Shown one piece after another: positions 1 to 5,016 of a stretch of 5,016 bases of DNA. Position numbers and translations under genes: made by a program. The DNA is from an uncultured Caryophanales bacterium (GTDB taxonomy: Bacteria; Bacillota_I; Bacilli_A; RF39; UBA660), in contig CALCBO010000232.1 of assembly GCA_937897245.1 (NCBI GenBank), positions 1-5,016 on the forward strand. Direction: 5' to 3'. The notes beneath the pieces are model-generated. The model was not told the origin of the DNA. It saw only the letters and a list, made by a program, of their open reading frames with translations, and did not search any database. Position 1 is the first letter of the stretch; each line of letters begins with the position of its first letter.

Positions 1-121
1 TTTGTATTTGTTTTTCAAGATTGATGATTGAATCGTCTATTTTTAACTCTTTTATCTTAGATTCAATATATTCTAAATTACTATCAATTCCATGAATATC
101 AGAAATAAACAATATTTTCAT
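1..121 (-). CDS. Calcineurin-like (YfcE-type) metallophosphoesterase, N-terminal fragment
   Basis: The first 40 codons of a gene that runs off the low-coordinate edge. The protein begins MKILFISDIHG, the classic start of YfcE/MJ0936-type phosphoesterases: a beta strand followed by the DxH metal-binding motif (Asp8, His10). These are cytoplasmic enzymes that hydrolyse phosphodiester or phosphomonoester bonds at a two-metal centre. The start is supported by a GAGGTG Shine-Dalgarno at 131-136, 9 nt upstream of the ATG. The gene follows the zinc-ribbon protein gene after 60 nt with no visible terminator, so it may be the last visible member of that operon. One oddity: the second metal motif (GD) usually lies near residues 35-37, but here the matching spot reads IINLEK. 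This may mean an insertion, a divergent subfamily or loss of the motif. Substrate unknown. The family call is good; enzymatic activity is uncertain because most of the protein is missing. Confidence 0.75.
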   Translation of the reverse strand, partial: MKILFISDIHGIDSNLEYIESKIKELKIDDSIINLEKQIQ

Positions 122-130
122 TTTTTAATA

Positions 131-136
131 CACCTC
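131..136 (-). promoter_or_regulatory. Ribosome binding site of the phosphoesterase gene
   Basis: GAGGTG on the minus strand, 9 nt before the ATG at 121. It fixes the start of the truncated phosphoesterase gene. Confidence 0.7.
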
Positions 137-181
137 TTATCTTTTTGAAAAAACACAGTAAATAGCAACCATGTCTTATAA

Positions 182-1288
182 TTAATTACTTTTTAAACTG
201 AATGATTCTGGAATAAATAAAAAGTCTTTCAATTTCATATCTGTTAATTCCTGTGGTCCTTCTAAAGAAATATAATGAACATTTCCATCTTCAGCTTCAA
301 ACCAATATGTTATTAGATATGTAGAGTCTACTGGATAAAACATATATACTTGATAAGCTGTATATTCTTTATTCTTTCCTATATTTACTGTTGAACCAGT
401 AACATCAGTAACTTCCTCAGAATTTTGTTTACTAGCCAAATAATTTGAAGCATATTCTTTTGCCGATAACTTCTTATCTAAAACATTTAAAGAAACAATA
501 TAAACATTAGCTTTAGAATATTGTAATGAATCATTTTCATCTATATCATGGAACTCATTCCAATTATTTGGAATAGTTATATAACCATACTTATCATCAC
601 CAACTACTTTTATCTTTTCATCAGTTGTTTCACTTTTAGCATTTTTATTACTTTCATTACTCTTATGTTCTACCTTTTTCCCATTAATAGTACATGAACC
701 TGTTGTATTACTAGAAAACCAAGTACTAAATTCACTAAGATATTCATCAATTCCCATTTGACTTGCTATTTCTTTTTGTTGATCAAGATTATAATTAATA
801 CCAGATGCTTTATAGCCATTTATACTACTCTTATTATAATATAATGTAATATTACCTTCACTAGATTTACAAACTAGTTTTTCTGAACTAGCTGATATAA
901 GAGAAAATACAATTACAACAAGAATAATAGGTATAATCAATAGAACACCAATAACTGCTAATATTATAAAAACTATTTTCTTATTATCTTTTTTATTCTG
1001 GTTAGATTGATTATTTATACCATTATTTATTTGATTACCTACTCCAATATTATTACCTGTATTTGGTGCACCATTATTAGGATTAACTCCTTCAACTGTA
1101 TTAACTGTATCTATTATAACAGGATTAGAATTTACTTCTCCAATAGCATTACCTGTATCTTGCATAGTATTAATTGGATTATTAATTGTATTAACATTTT
1201 GTGAATTAAAATCTGATACTTTCTCACCACAATTAGTACAAAAATCAGCATTTTCAAGTAAAGCAGAACCACATTTTTTACAATACAT
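182..1288 (-). CDS. Zinc-ribbon, single-pass membrane protein with extracytoplasmic domain
   Basis: A 368-aa protein of unknown function with clear architecture. Residues 1-22 form a zinc ribbon of the type found at the N-terminus of many Firmicute membrane proteins, with two CxxC knuckles (Cys3/Cys6 and Cys17/Cys20). Residues 27-100 are an Asn/Thr/Gly-rich linker of low complexity. A basic stretch (KKDNKK, 99-104) precedes one long transmembrane helix at about 105-131, which predicts a cytoplasmic ribbon and an outside C-terminus. The outer part has a first module at about 137-200, bounded by Cys140 and Cys199 that could form a disulfide. A Lys/Ser/Glu-rich spacer follows, then a second module at about 227-365 rich in aromatic beta strands, with an Asn-Asn-Trp near its start. 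The start is secure: a perfect AGGAGG lies 6 nt upstream. It follows the NPxTG protein gene by 44 nt and is probably cotranscribed. The zinc ribbon is certain; the role could be envelope sensing or scaffolding, but nothing in the sequence decides this. Confidence 0.88.
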   Translation of the reverse strand: MYCKKCGSALLENADFCTNCGEKVSDFNSQNVNTINNPINTMQDTGNAIGEVNSNPVIIDTVNTVEGVNPNNGAPNTGNNIGVGNQINNGINNQSNQNKKDNKKIVFIILAVIGVLLIIPIILVVIVFSLISASSEKLVCKSSEGNITLYYNKSSINGYKASGINYNLDQQKEIASQMGIDEYLSEFSTWFSSNTTGSCTINGKKVEHKSNESNKNAKSETTDEKIKVVGDDKYGYITIPNNWNEFHDIDENDSLQYSKANVYIVSLNVLDKKLSAKEYASNYLASKQNSEEVTDVTGSTVNIGKNKEYTAYQVYMFYPVDSTYLITYWFEAEDGNVHYISLEGPQELTDMKLKDFLFIPESFSLKSN

Positions 1289-1294
1289 AAACTA

Positions 1295-1300
1295 CCTCCT
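1295..1300 (-). promoter_or_regulatory. Consensus Shine-Dalgarno of the zinc-ribbon gene
   Basis: AGGAGG on the minus strand, 6 nt before the ATG at 1288. It is the strongest ribosome binding site in the window and suggests good translation of the zinc-ribbon protein. Confidence 0.85.
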
Positions 1301-1332
1301 CTTTATTATATAAACATTGTATCATTAATCAT

Positions 1333-2652
1333 TTATATTTTATTTTTCTTAATACTTTTTACAAAAACAATAGTAATTAAACTAATAATTACAATAAATA
1401 TATAAGAAGTATAATTACCAGTTAAAGGATTAACTAATAATTTATTATTATCTTTTAATTTAACACTAATCTTTACTCCTTTATTAGGCATAATAAATTT
1501 ATTATCTTTTACTTCTATTTTTTCATTATCATCAGTCATAACAATTATTTCTTCTATCTGATTCTTATATTTATCATTTATTATAATTGTTACTTCTTCT
1601 CCTGAAATGGCATTATCCTTATCTAAAGAAATAATATCAGTATTAAGATTATCTATCTTACTAGAAATACCCATATAAATAACTCTCCAATTACTCCTAC
1701 CCAAAAGAGTATTATTATCTAATAACTTATATGATAAAAATATATAACGACCATTATATTCTCCCATATAATAATTTGAATATAATAATCTTTGTCGCTC
1801 ATTTAAAACTGTTATTGGAGTTCTACTAATCTCTTCTCCATTTTTATCTAACTCTACTAAATAAGTTAATAGTTGTTCTGGTTTCTCATGAGTTATATAA
1901 ATTTTATCTCCTTTAGTTATAATTGTTCCATAATAACCATTTTCTTCTGTTTTATTCCACACTTCATGACCATCTTTATAAAATATAACTGAAGATGAAT
2001 TATTATTATAAGTATAACAAAGATATCCTCCTTGAAATGGTATAAATTCAACTAAAGTGGTATTAGCATCAAGACTATTATCATAAGTAATATAATCTTG
2101 TATTATAGCTGGTAAATTATCACTAGCTTCTAATAAATCTATATTTTTTAAATCACTAGATACTCTAACAGCCACATAATCTGATAGTCTTATTGTTTTA
2201 TTAATTACATAATAATTACTTCCATCTTTTATAATATCAGATGTAGAATAAAGAATATTTGCTTCAATAAACTCATCACCTATAACATTAAAATGATTAT
2301 CAAAAGAAGTAATATATATTCCATTACCAAGCGCAATTGCATATGCAATAAAACCATTATCTACTTTTTTTATTCTTGTATATATACGACCATCAGGTAA
2401 AGTTTTAATTCCATTAGCTGGAGTATTAGGATTAGCTAAAGATATCTCATGTACTATAGTTGGACCATACTCTGAATTAGTAGCTAAACAATATGCTTTA
2501 TCAGAAACAATTGCACAATCAAAATAAACGCTATTATCAGATACTAAATCAGTTCCTTCTTCAAAAACAAATTTAGTTGTTGATTCAGCTAATACATTTC
2601 TCCAAATACTACATAATAATACTATTACTATAATTTTAATAAATTTTTTCAT
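1333..2652 (-). CDS. Secreted protein with C-terminal NPxTG sorting-like signal
   Basis: A 439-aa exported protein. Residues 1-22 form a Sec signal peptide: Lys2, Lys3 and Lys6, a hydrophobic core at 7-14, and likely cleavage after Val-Leu-Ala (22/23). Cys14 is not in a lipobox. Residues 25-340 are rich in alternating beta strands with several "yyitkgdkiYit"-like units, which could be a propeller; this fold is inferred, not recognised. Residues 346-398 look like a small Ig-like/repeat module that ends in F-I-M-P-N-K-G-V, resembling the FxMPxxxV ending common in Firmicute surface proteins. The C-terminus is a cell-wall sorting-like signal: NPLTG at 408-412, a hydrophobic helix at 416-431 and a basic tail KSIKKNKI. 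Together these predict a surface protein anchored by a sortase, or held by the helix alone. The gene starts 11 nt after the AMMECR1 fusion gene ends, so the two are cotranscribed and probably translationally linked. Ligand or substrate unknown. Confidence 0.87.
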   Translation of the reverse strand: MKKFIKIIVIVLLCSIWRNVLAESTTKFVFEEGTDLVSDNSVYFDCAIVSDKAYCLATNSEYGPTIVHEISLANPNTPANGIKTLPDGRIYTRIKKVDNGFIAYAIALGNGIYITSFDNHFNVIGDEFIEANILYSTSDIIKDGSNYYVINKTIRLSDYVAVRVSSDLKNIDLLEASDNLPAIIQDYITYDNSLDANTTLVEFIPFQGGYLCYTYNNNSSSVIFYKDGHEVWNKTEENGYYGTIITKGDKIYITHEKPEQLLTYLVELDKNGEEISRTPITVLNERQRLLYSNYYMGEYNGRYIFLSYKLLDNNTLLGRSNWRVIYMGISSKIDNLNTDIISLDKDNAISGEEVTIIINDKYKNQIEEIIVMTDDNEKIEVKDNKFIMPNKGVKISVKLKDNNKLLVNPLTGNYTSYIFIVIISLITIVFVKSIKKNKI

Positions 2653-2660
2653 ATAATTTT

Positions 2661-2666
2661 CTCCTA
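2661..2666 (-). promoter_or_regulatory. Shine-Dalgarno overlapping the upstream stop codon
   Basis: TAGGAG on the minus strand, 8 nt before the ATG at 2652. Its TAG is also the stop codon of the AMMECR1 fusion gene, so ribosomes finishing that gene stop on the binding site of the next. This supports translational coupling of the two genes. Confidence 0.75.
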
Positions 2667-4040
2667 TGTATGACGAATAACTTTAAAACGTTGTAGAGTA
2701 TATTCTTCATTCTTACTAATTCCACCTTTACTTAAGGCTATTTCTAATTGTTTTTCTACTGTATCAATACCATCTAAATCAGGTAATAATAAACCTCTTT
2801 TAAAACCACTAGATACTATTACTCCATATTCTTTAACATCTAATTCACTAGTAGAAGAAATATCTTCTGCCTCTAACATCTCATCAACATGTATTTCTAA
2901 ATAAGGAACTTCCCATTTTTTTATAGACATAAACCTTCTATCTCTTGTTGCTGCACTAATAGCATTCTTAATAATTTCTAAAGCTATAGAATCATATACT
3001 GGATATATTGTCCCAATACAACCTCTAAGTATTCCCTCTCTATGAATTGATACAAATACTCCTCTTTTTTTATTTAATAAATTATCAGGAATACTATTAG
3101 TAATCTCTAATTCCTTACCAAACAAAATATATGACTCAATACTTTTTCTAGCTAAAGTAATATATTCATCTTCTAAATTATTATCTATTTTTTCCTTAAT
3201 ATTAGCTAAATACTTATCTAAATAATTTCTCTCTATATTATCTCCTATAGGATAATAAGTACATATACCATATCCTACTCCTGTAATATCTTCATGAGAT
3301 AACATCTTAATATCTAATTCTTTTTTATCAAAAGCACCAGCCATCATTATAAAAGAACGATGTCCACATTCAGATGCTTTTTTTCTTAAATCCCCATCAA
3401 ATTCTAATAATTCTAAGAAACGACCATTACTCATAATATCCATTACTTTCTTATCATATATTGGTCCTTCTTCTACAAATCCATATGGACCATTATCCTG
3501 TAATTTATGAGATAAATCTCCACTAGCTACATAAACCACTTTTCTATTTAAATTAGAAACAGCTTCATTAATTATTTGTCCTATCTTATAATGTTCAGAA
3601 AAAGCTAATTCTGATAATCCTACAATTATTACTTTAAAATCTGTATAAAACTTCTTAATAAAATATAATGGAACCATACTACCATGATCTAATTCACTAT
3701 AATTACTTTCCTTACCAGTAGGAAAATCCATATCTTTAGCTATTCTATCAATTTCATCTACTAATTCTAAATCTACATCTTCCATGAAAGACACTTCACT
3801 AGCTCCAAATTTACTAAAAGAACCTTTTACTGTATCAGTTTTAGATAAATGAAAATAATCATAATACAATGCTGTATGTGGACTAGAAATAATAATAGTA
3901 TCTGGTTTAATAGAAGCAATCTCCCTAGCTACTTCTAAATAACTATTAATTGTTAGAGATACATCTTTTTCACTACCTCTACCTACTTCACTAACTATAA
4001 GTGGTGGATGTGGTACCATAAATCCTGCCATAATAGCCAT
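2664..4040 (-). CDS. AmmeMemoRadiSam-type fusion: MEMO/LigB-like domain plus AMMECR1 domain
   Basis: A 458-aa cytoplasmic protein joining two domains, numbered from the start chosen here. Residues about 4-265 form a class III extradiol dioxygenase (LigB)/MEMO-like domain. Candidate metal or active-site residues are His11 (in PHPP), His55 (in SSPHT), His119 (in DHGS), His178 (in GDLSHK) and Cys225 (in SECGH), the last two resembling MEMO's conserved His and Cys. Residues about 290-458 form a full AMMECR1 domain with the signature LRGCIGT (338-344), AATRDRRF (363-370) and a G-L-L-L-P segment. Such fusions are known from Clostridia and relatives as part of the AmmeMemoRadiSam group, normally with a radical SAM protein; their reaction is not established. 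Length suits the fused form. Three in-frame ATGs exist (4049, 4040, 4031). I choose 4040: AGGGG (4050-4054) lies 9 nt upstream, the protein then begins as relatives do (M-x-x-x-G-F-x-V-P-H-P-P), and the 4049 ATG abuts AGGGG with no spacer. It is first in its operon. Confidence 0.92.
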   Translation of the reverse strand: MAIMAGFMVPHPPLIVSEVGRGSEKDVSLTINSYLEVAREIASIKPDTIIISSPHTALYYDYFHLSKTDTVKGSFSKFGASEVSFMEDVDLELVDEIDRIAKDMDFPTGKESNYSELDHGSMVPLYFIKKFYTDFKVIIVGLSELAFSEHYKIGQIINEAVSNLNRKVVYVASGDLSHKLQDNGPYGFVEEGPIYDKKVMDIMSNGRFLELLEFDGDLRKKASECGHRSFIMMAGAFDKKELDIKMLSHEDITGVGYGICTYYPIGDNIERNYLDKYLANIKEKIDNNLEDEYITLARKSIESYILFGKELEITNSIPDNLLNKKRGVFVSIHREGILRGCIGTIYPVYDSIALEIIKNAISAATRDRRFMSIKKWEVPYLEIHVDEMLEAEDISSTSELDVKEYGVIVSSGFKRGLLLPDLDGIDTVEKQLEIALSKGGISKNEEYTLQRFKVIRHT

Positions 4041-4049
4041 AACTATCAT

Positions 4050-4054
4050 CCCCT
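4050..4054 (-). promoter_or_regulatory. Ribosome binding site deciding the start of the AMMECR1 fusion gene
   Basis: AGGGG on the minus strand. It is directly next to the ATG at 4049 (no spacing, unusable) but 9 nt from the ATG at 4040, which favours the latter. One position pairs with 16S rRNA only by G-U wobble. The site lies within a few bases of the predicted transcript 5' end. Confidence 0.55.
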
Positions 4055-4062
4055 ATAATACC

Positions 4063-4091
4063 ATTATAGTAAATGAGAAAAAACAAGTCAA
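4063..4091 (-). promoter_or_regulatory. Sigma-A promoter of the AMMECR1 fusion operon
   Basis: On the minus strand a -35 box TTGACT (4086-4091) is followed by a 17-nt spacer and a perfect -10 box TATAAT (4063-4068). The T-rich sequence upstream belongs to the preceding terminator. Transcription should start near 4055-4057, giving a leader of only about 15 nt before the ATG at 4040. This is the best promoter in the window and probably serves the four genes from 4040 down to 1. I see no operator-like palindrome beside it, so it looks constitutive. Confidence 0.85.
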
Positions 4092-4119
4092 AAAAAAAGA
4101 GAAAAAAACTCTTCCCTTT
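4091..4119 (-). terminator. Rho-independent terminator after the 72-aa gene
   Basis: On the minus strand AAGAG (4109-4113) pairs with CTCTT (4097-4101) around a seven-T loop. The stem can extend outward through three G-U pairs and A-U pairs (AAAGGG against the T run). A run of about eight T follows. It starts 4 nt after the stop codon of the small gene, and its last T is the first base of the -35 box of the next promoter. The extended stem is weak in GC, so readthrough is possible. Confidence 0.72.
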
Positions 4120-4123
4120 ACAG

Positions 4124-4342
4124 TTAACTATTCTTTTCTGAAAAAACTACTACTCCATTTTTCTTATTACTAATCGCAATATTACGTTTCGTTAAACTAA
4201 TAGATTGAATCAAAGTATTATCATCCATCTTTTCTAATAATAAATACTTATTAGGAGTACGAGCTAAAAATATCTTTTTAGCATCATAATAATTATATAA
4301 TGTCTTATTACTCTCTCTTTGCACTCTCACATTTGTCTTCAT
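4124..4342 (-). CDS. Small orphan protein, 72 aa, unknown function
   Basis: I do not recognise this protein. It begins MKTNVRVQRESNK and is basic, with no signal peptide, no membrane segment and no cysteine. The middle (IFLARTPNKYLLLEKM) and end (NIAISNKKNGVVVF) look like beta strands, which suggests a small soluble beta-rich domain. The frame stays open upstream to a TTG at 4387 (87 aa) and has another ATG at 4360. I choose the ATG at 4342 because AGGTGG (4347-4352) lies just upstream of it and the other two candidates have no well-placed binding site. The gene stands alone: a terminator ends the transcript before it and another follows 4 nt after its stop. Size, a good ribosome binding site and a dedicated terminator argue for a real gene, though no homologue comes to mind. 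Confidence 0.62.
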   Translation of the reverse strand: MKTNVRVQRESNKTLYNYYDAKKIFLARTPNKYLLLEKMDDNTLIQSISLTKRNIAISNKKNGVVVFSEKNS

Positions 4343-4346
4343 ATAA

Positions 4347-4352
4347 CCACCT
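4347..4352 (-). promoter_or_regulatory. Ribosome binding site of the 72-aa gene
   Basis: AGGTGG on the minus strand, 4 nt from the end of the motif to the ATG at 4342 (7 nt counted from AGG). This is the reason for the shorter start over TTG at 4387. Confidence 0.6.
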
Positions 4353-4406
4353 AATAACATAATACTATTATTATTTCCCAAAATCAAAGAGCTATTTTTA
4401 ATATTT

Positions 4407-4438
4407 ATTATAAATTCCCTTTATACTAATAAAATCAA
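4407..4438 (-). promoter_or_regulatory. Possible promoter of the 72-aa gene
   Basis: A perfect -10 hexamer TATAAT (4407-4412) lies on the minus strand between the terminator and the small gene. The best -35 match, TTGATT (4433-4438), is 20 nt away, longer than sigma-A likes; at 16-18 nt no good -35 exists and there is no extended -10. In DNA this AT-rich such hexamers arise by chance. It is listed because the gene sits between terminators and needs a promoter here. Confidence 0.3.
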
Positions 4439-4453
4439 ATAAATAGCATTTAT

Positions 4454-4480
4454 AAAAAAGAAAAAATGACCTAAGTCATT
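4454..4480 (-). terminator. Rho-independent terminator after the DUF6273-like gene
   Basis: On the minus strand AATGAC (4475-4480) and GTCATT (4465-4470) form a perfect 6-bp stem with loop TTAG, followed by TTTTCTTTTTT. It begins 3 nt after the stop codon of the surface-protein gene. Confidence 0.75.
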
Positions 4481-4483
4481 AAT

Positions 4484-5016
4484 CTAAGCAATTCTAAATG
4501 CTGGTGAAACACCAACATCATCATAATTAGCACTATTGCGACCATCTTTACCAGTATAACCTACAGCAAAGTAATCAGTATAACGGAAACGGGCCGTACG
4601 AAGTACCCACCAGTTATTCACACCATTATTATTCTGTTTAACTGCTCCAGAATGACTTGATGTAGTAATATTTTGTCCTGCATAATAATCTAATTGTCTT
4701 GTCTGTCCTTGAGCTGTATCATATTCTCCTGTATAATTCCATACTTCTCTTCTTGATAATAAATATAACTTATCAGTTGATGTAAAGTTTGTCTCTCCTG
4801 ATGTTAATCCATGCCCTGATACCACTGTTGTATCTATTATTGCATTCTTTAATCCTTCAGGTAGTGCATTATATATATCACTATTTACATATGTCCTCAT
4901 TTCACTCGCTGGCCATCCTCCTACATTTATATTAGTTGAATTCATATTATGAGTTGTGATGATATCTGCAAACTCTAAGACTAAGCCACAAGCTGTTTGA
5001 CTAAATCCTGTAGTAG
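4484..5016 (-). CDS. Surface protein with C-terminal DUF6273-like (C-lectin-like) domain, 5' partial
   Basis: The last 177 residues of a protein whose start lies beyond the window: the frame is open from 5016 (TTGFSQTACGLV...) to the TAG at 4484-4486. The ATG at 4945 is internal, because conserved-looking sequence continues upstream of it and no ribosome binding site precedes it. The domain has signatures I associate with DUF6273 proteins of gut Firmicutes: VGGWPASEMRTY, IYNALPEGLKN, TDKLYLLS, a WW pair followed by LR, and GVSPAFR at the very end. The closing pattern (WW-x-LR, aromatic-rich segment, GVxPAFR) is that of C-type-lectin/formylglycine-enzyme-like folds. These proteins usually carry signal peptides and repeat domains upstream; here that part is missing. 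They are thought to be extracellular, with ligands unknown. The last ~30 codons differ in base and codon use from the rest (see the separate entry). The gene ends in a terminator and is a transcription unit separate from the genes that follow. Confidence 0.85.
   Translation of the reverse strand, partial: TTGFSQTACGLVLEFADIITTHNMNSTNINVGGWPASEMRTYVNSDIYNALPEGLKNAIIDTTVVSGHGLTSGETNFTSTDKLYLLSRREVWNYTGEYDTAQGQTRQLDYYAGQNITTSSHSGAVKQNNNGVNNWWVLRTARFRYTDYFAVGYTGKDGRNSANYDDVGVSPAFRIA
4517..4612 (-). other. Candidate hypervariable segment of the DUF6273-like gene
   Basis: The codons between the WW pair and GVSPAFR look different from the rest of the gene. Three CGT and one CGC Arg codons lie in this segment, while every other Arg codon of the visible gene is AGA or AGG. 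Of the 28 codons at 4517-4600, 25 end in T or C (21 T, 4 C). The patch 4584-4600 is about 70% GC in DNA that is about 30% GC. NNY codons at surface-loop positions next to a conserved lectin-fold ending are what adenine mutagenesis of AAY template codons gives in diversity-generating retroelements. That family link is inference: no template repeat or reverse transcriptase is in the window, and amino-acid composition alone explains part of the NNY bias. Confidence 0.4.

Noticed and set aside
122..181. Possible terminator or promoter between the zinc-ribbon and phosphoesterase genes
   Set aside because: Only a short GTTTTTTC/AAAAAG self-complement without a GC stem, and no paired -35/-10 boxes; readthrough from the upstream gene is simpler.
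1007..1204. Plus-strand open frame of 65 codons inside the zinc-ribbon gene
   Set aside because: It lies opposite the Asn/Thr-rich linker of a well-supported minus-strand gene, has an Ile/Asn/Tyr/Cys-rich composition typical of an antisense reading of AT-rich repeats, and I saw no good ribosome binding site.
1090..1220. Repetitive-looking DNA (tattaatt / attaact units) in the zinc-ribbon gene
   Set aside because: It encodes the Asn/Thr/Val-rich linker; units are irregular and not tandem, so this is low-complexity coding sequence and not a distinct repeat element.
1305..1310. TATAAT on the minus strand just upstream of the zinc-ribbon gene
   Set aside because: The best -35 match at 16-18 nt is poor (ATGATT), and a start 7 nt downstream would fall inside the AGGAGG site, so the message could not be translated well.
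4591..4608. Interrupted inverted repeat (GGG cc GTAC gaa GTAC CCC, plus strand) in the candidate variable segment
   Set aside because: Only 4+3 bp with a 2-nt bulge, inside coding sequence encoding the conserved WW-x-LR; retroelement-associated hairpins lie after the variable region, not before it. Probably chance.
4943..4945. ATG at 4945 as the start of a 153-aa protein
   Set aside because: The frame continues upstream without a stop to the window edge with domain-like sequence (including ACGLVLEFADIITTH), and there is no Shine-Dalgarno before this ATG.
1..5016. Mollicute-style code in which TGA means Trp
   Set aside because: Trp is TGG wherever checked, no ORF needs TGA readthrough and genes end normally at TAA/TAG. 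The lack of TGA stops among five genes is too few to mean anything.

Overview
The window is AT-rich (roughly 28-30% GC by eye), and every gene I can support lies on the minus strand. Shine-Dalgarno sites are strong, one promoter is a near-consensus sigma-A type, and terminators are U-rich. Trp is TGG, all visible stops are TAA or TAG, and no ORF reads through TGA. Together with the surface-protein types (an NPxTG-anchored protein, a zinc-ribbon membrane protein, a DUF6273-like protein), this suggests a low-GC Firmicute of the Bacilli/Erysipelotrichia/RF39 kind, probably host-associated and uncultured. The lineage is inferred from style only; there is no marker gene in the window.

Layout in the direction of transcription (high to low coordinates). 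At 5016-4484 is the C-terminal end of a surface protein with a DUF6273-like domain; it is open to the window edge and ends in a hairpin terminator (about 4480-4454). At 4342-4124 is a 72-aa orphan protein with its own terminator (4119-4091). That terminator runs directly into a near-consensus promoter (TTGACT, 17 nt, TATAAT at 4091-4063). This promoter drives an apparent operon: a MEMO/LigB-like plus AMMECR1 fusion protein (4040-2664), a secreted cell-wall protein ending in an NPLTG sorting-like signal (2652-1333), a zinc-ribbon/single-pass membrane protein (1288-182), and the first 40 codons of a calcineurin-like phosphoesterase (121 to beyond 1). Gaps are 11, 44 and 60 nt, with no terminator that I can see.

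How the genes work together is mostly unknown. The fusion protein belongs to the functionally obscure AmmeMemoRadiSam group, but its radical SAM partner is not in the window. The next two genes encode envelope proteins. The most notable signal is at the 3' end of the DUF6273-like gene: a C-type-lectin-like C-terminus whose last ~30 codons have unusual codon choice (CGT/CGC Arg, pyrimidine-ending codons, a GC-rich patch), as in variable regions of diversity-generating retroelements. No reverse transcriptase or template repeat is present here, so this remains a hypothesis. No stretch of more than 300 bases lacks a gene, and I see no RNA genes, CRISPR arrays or insertion sequences.
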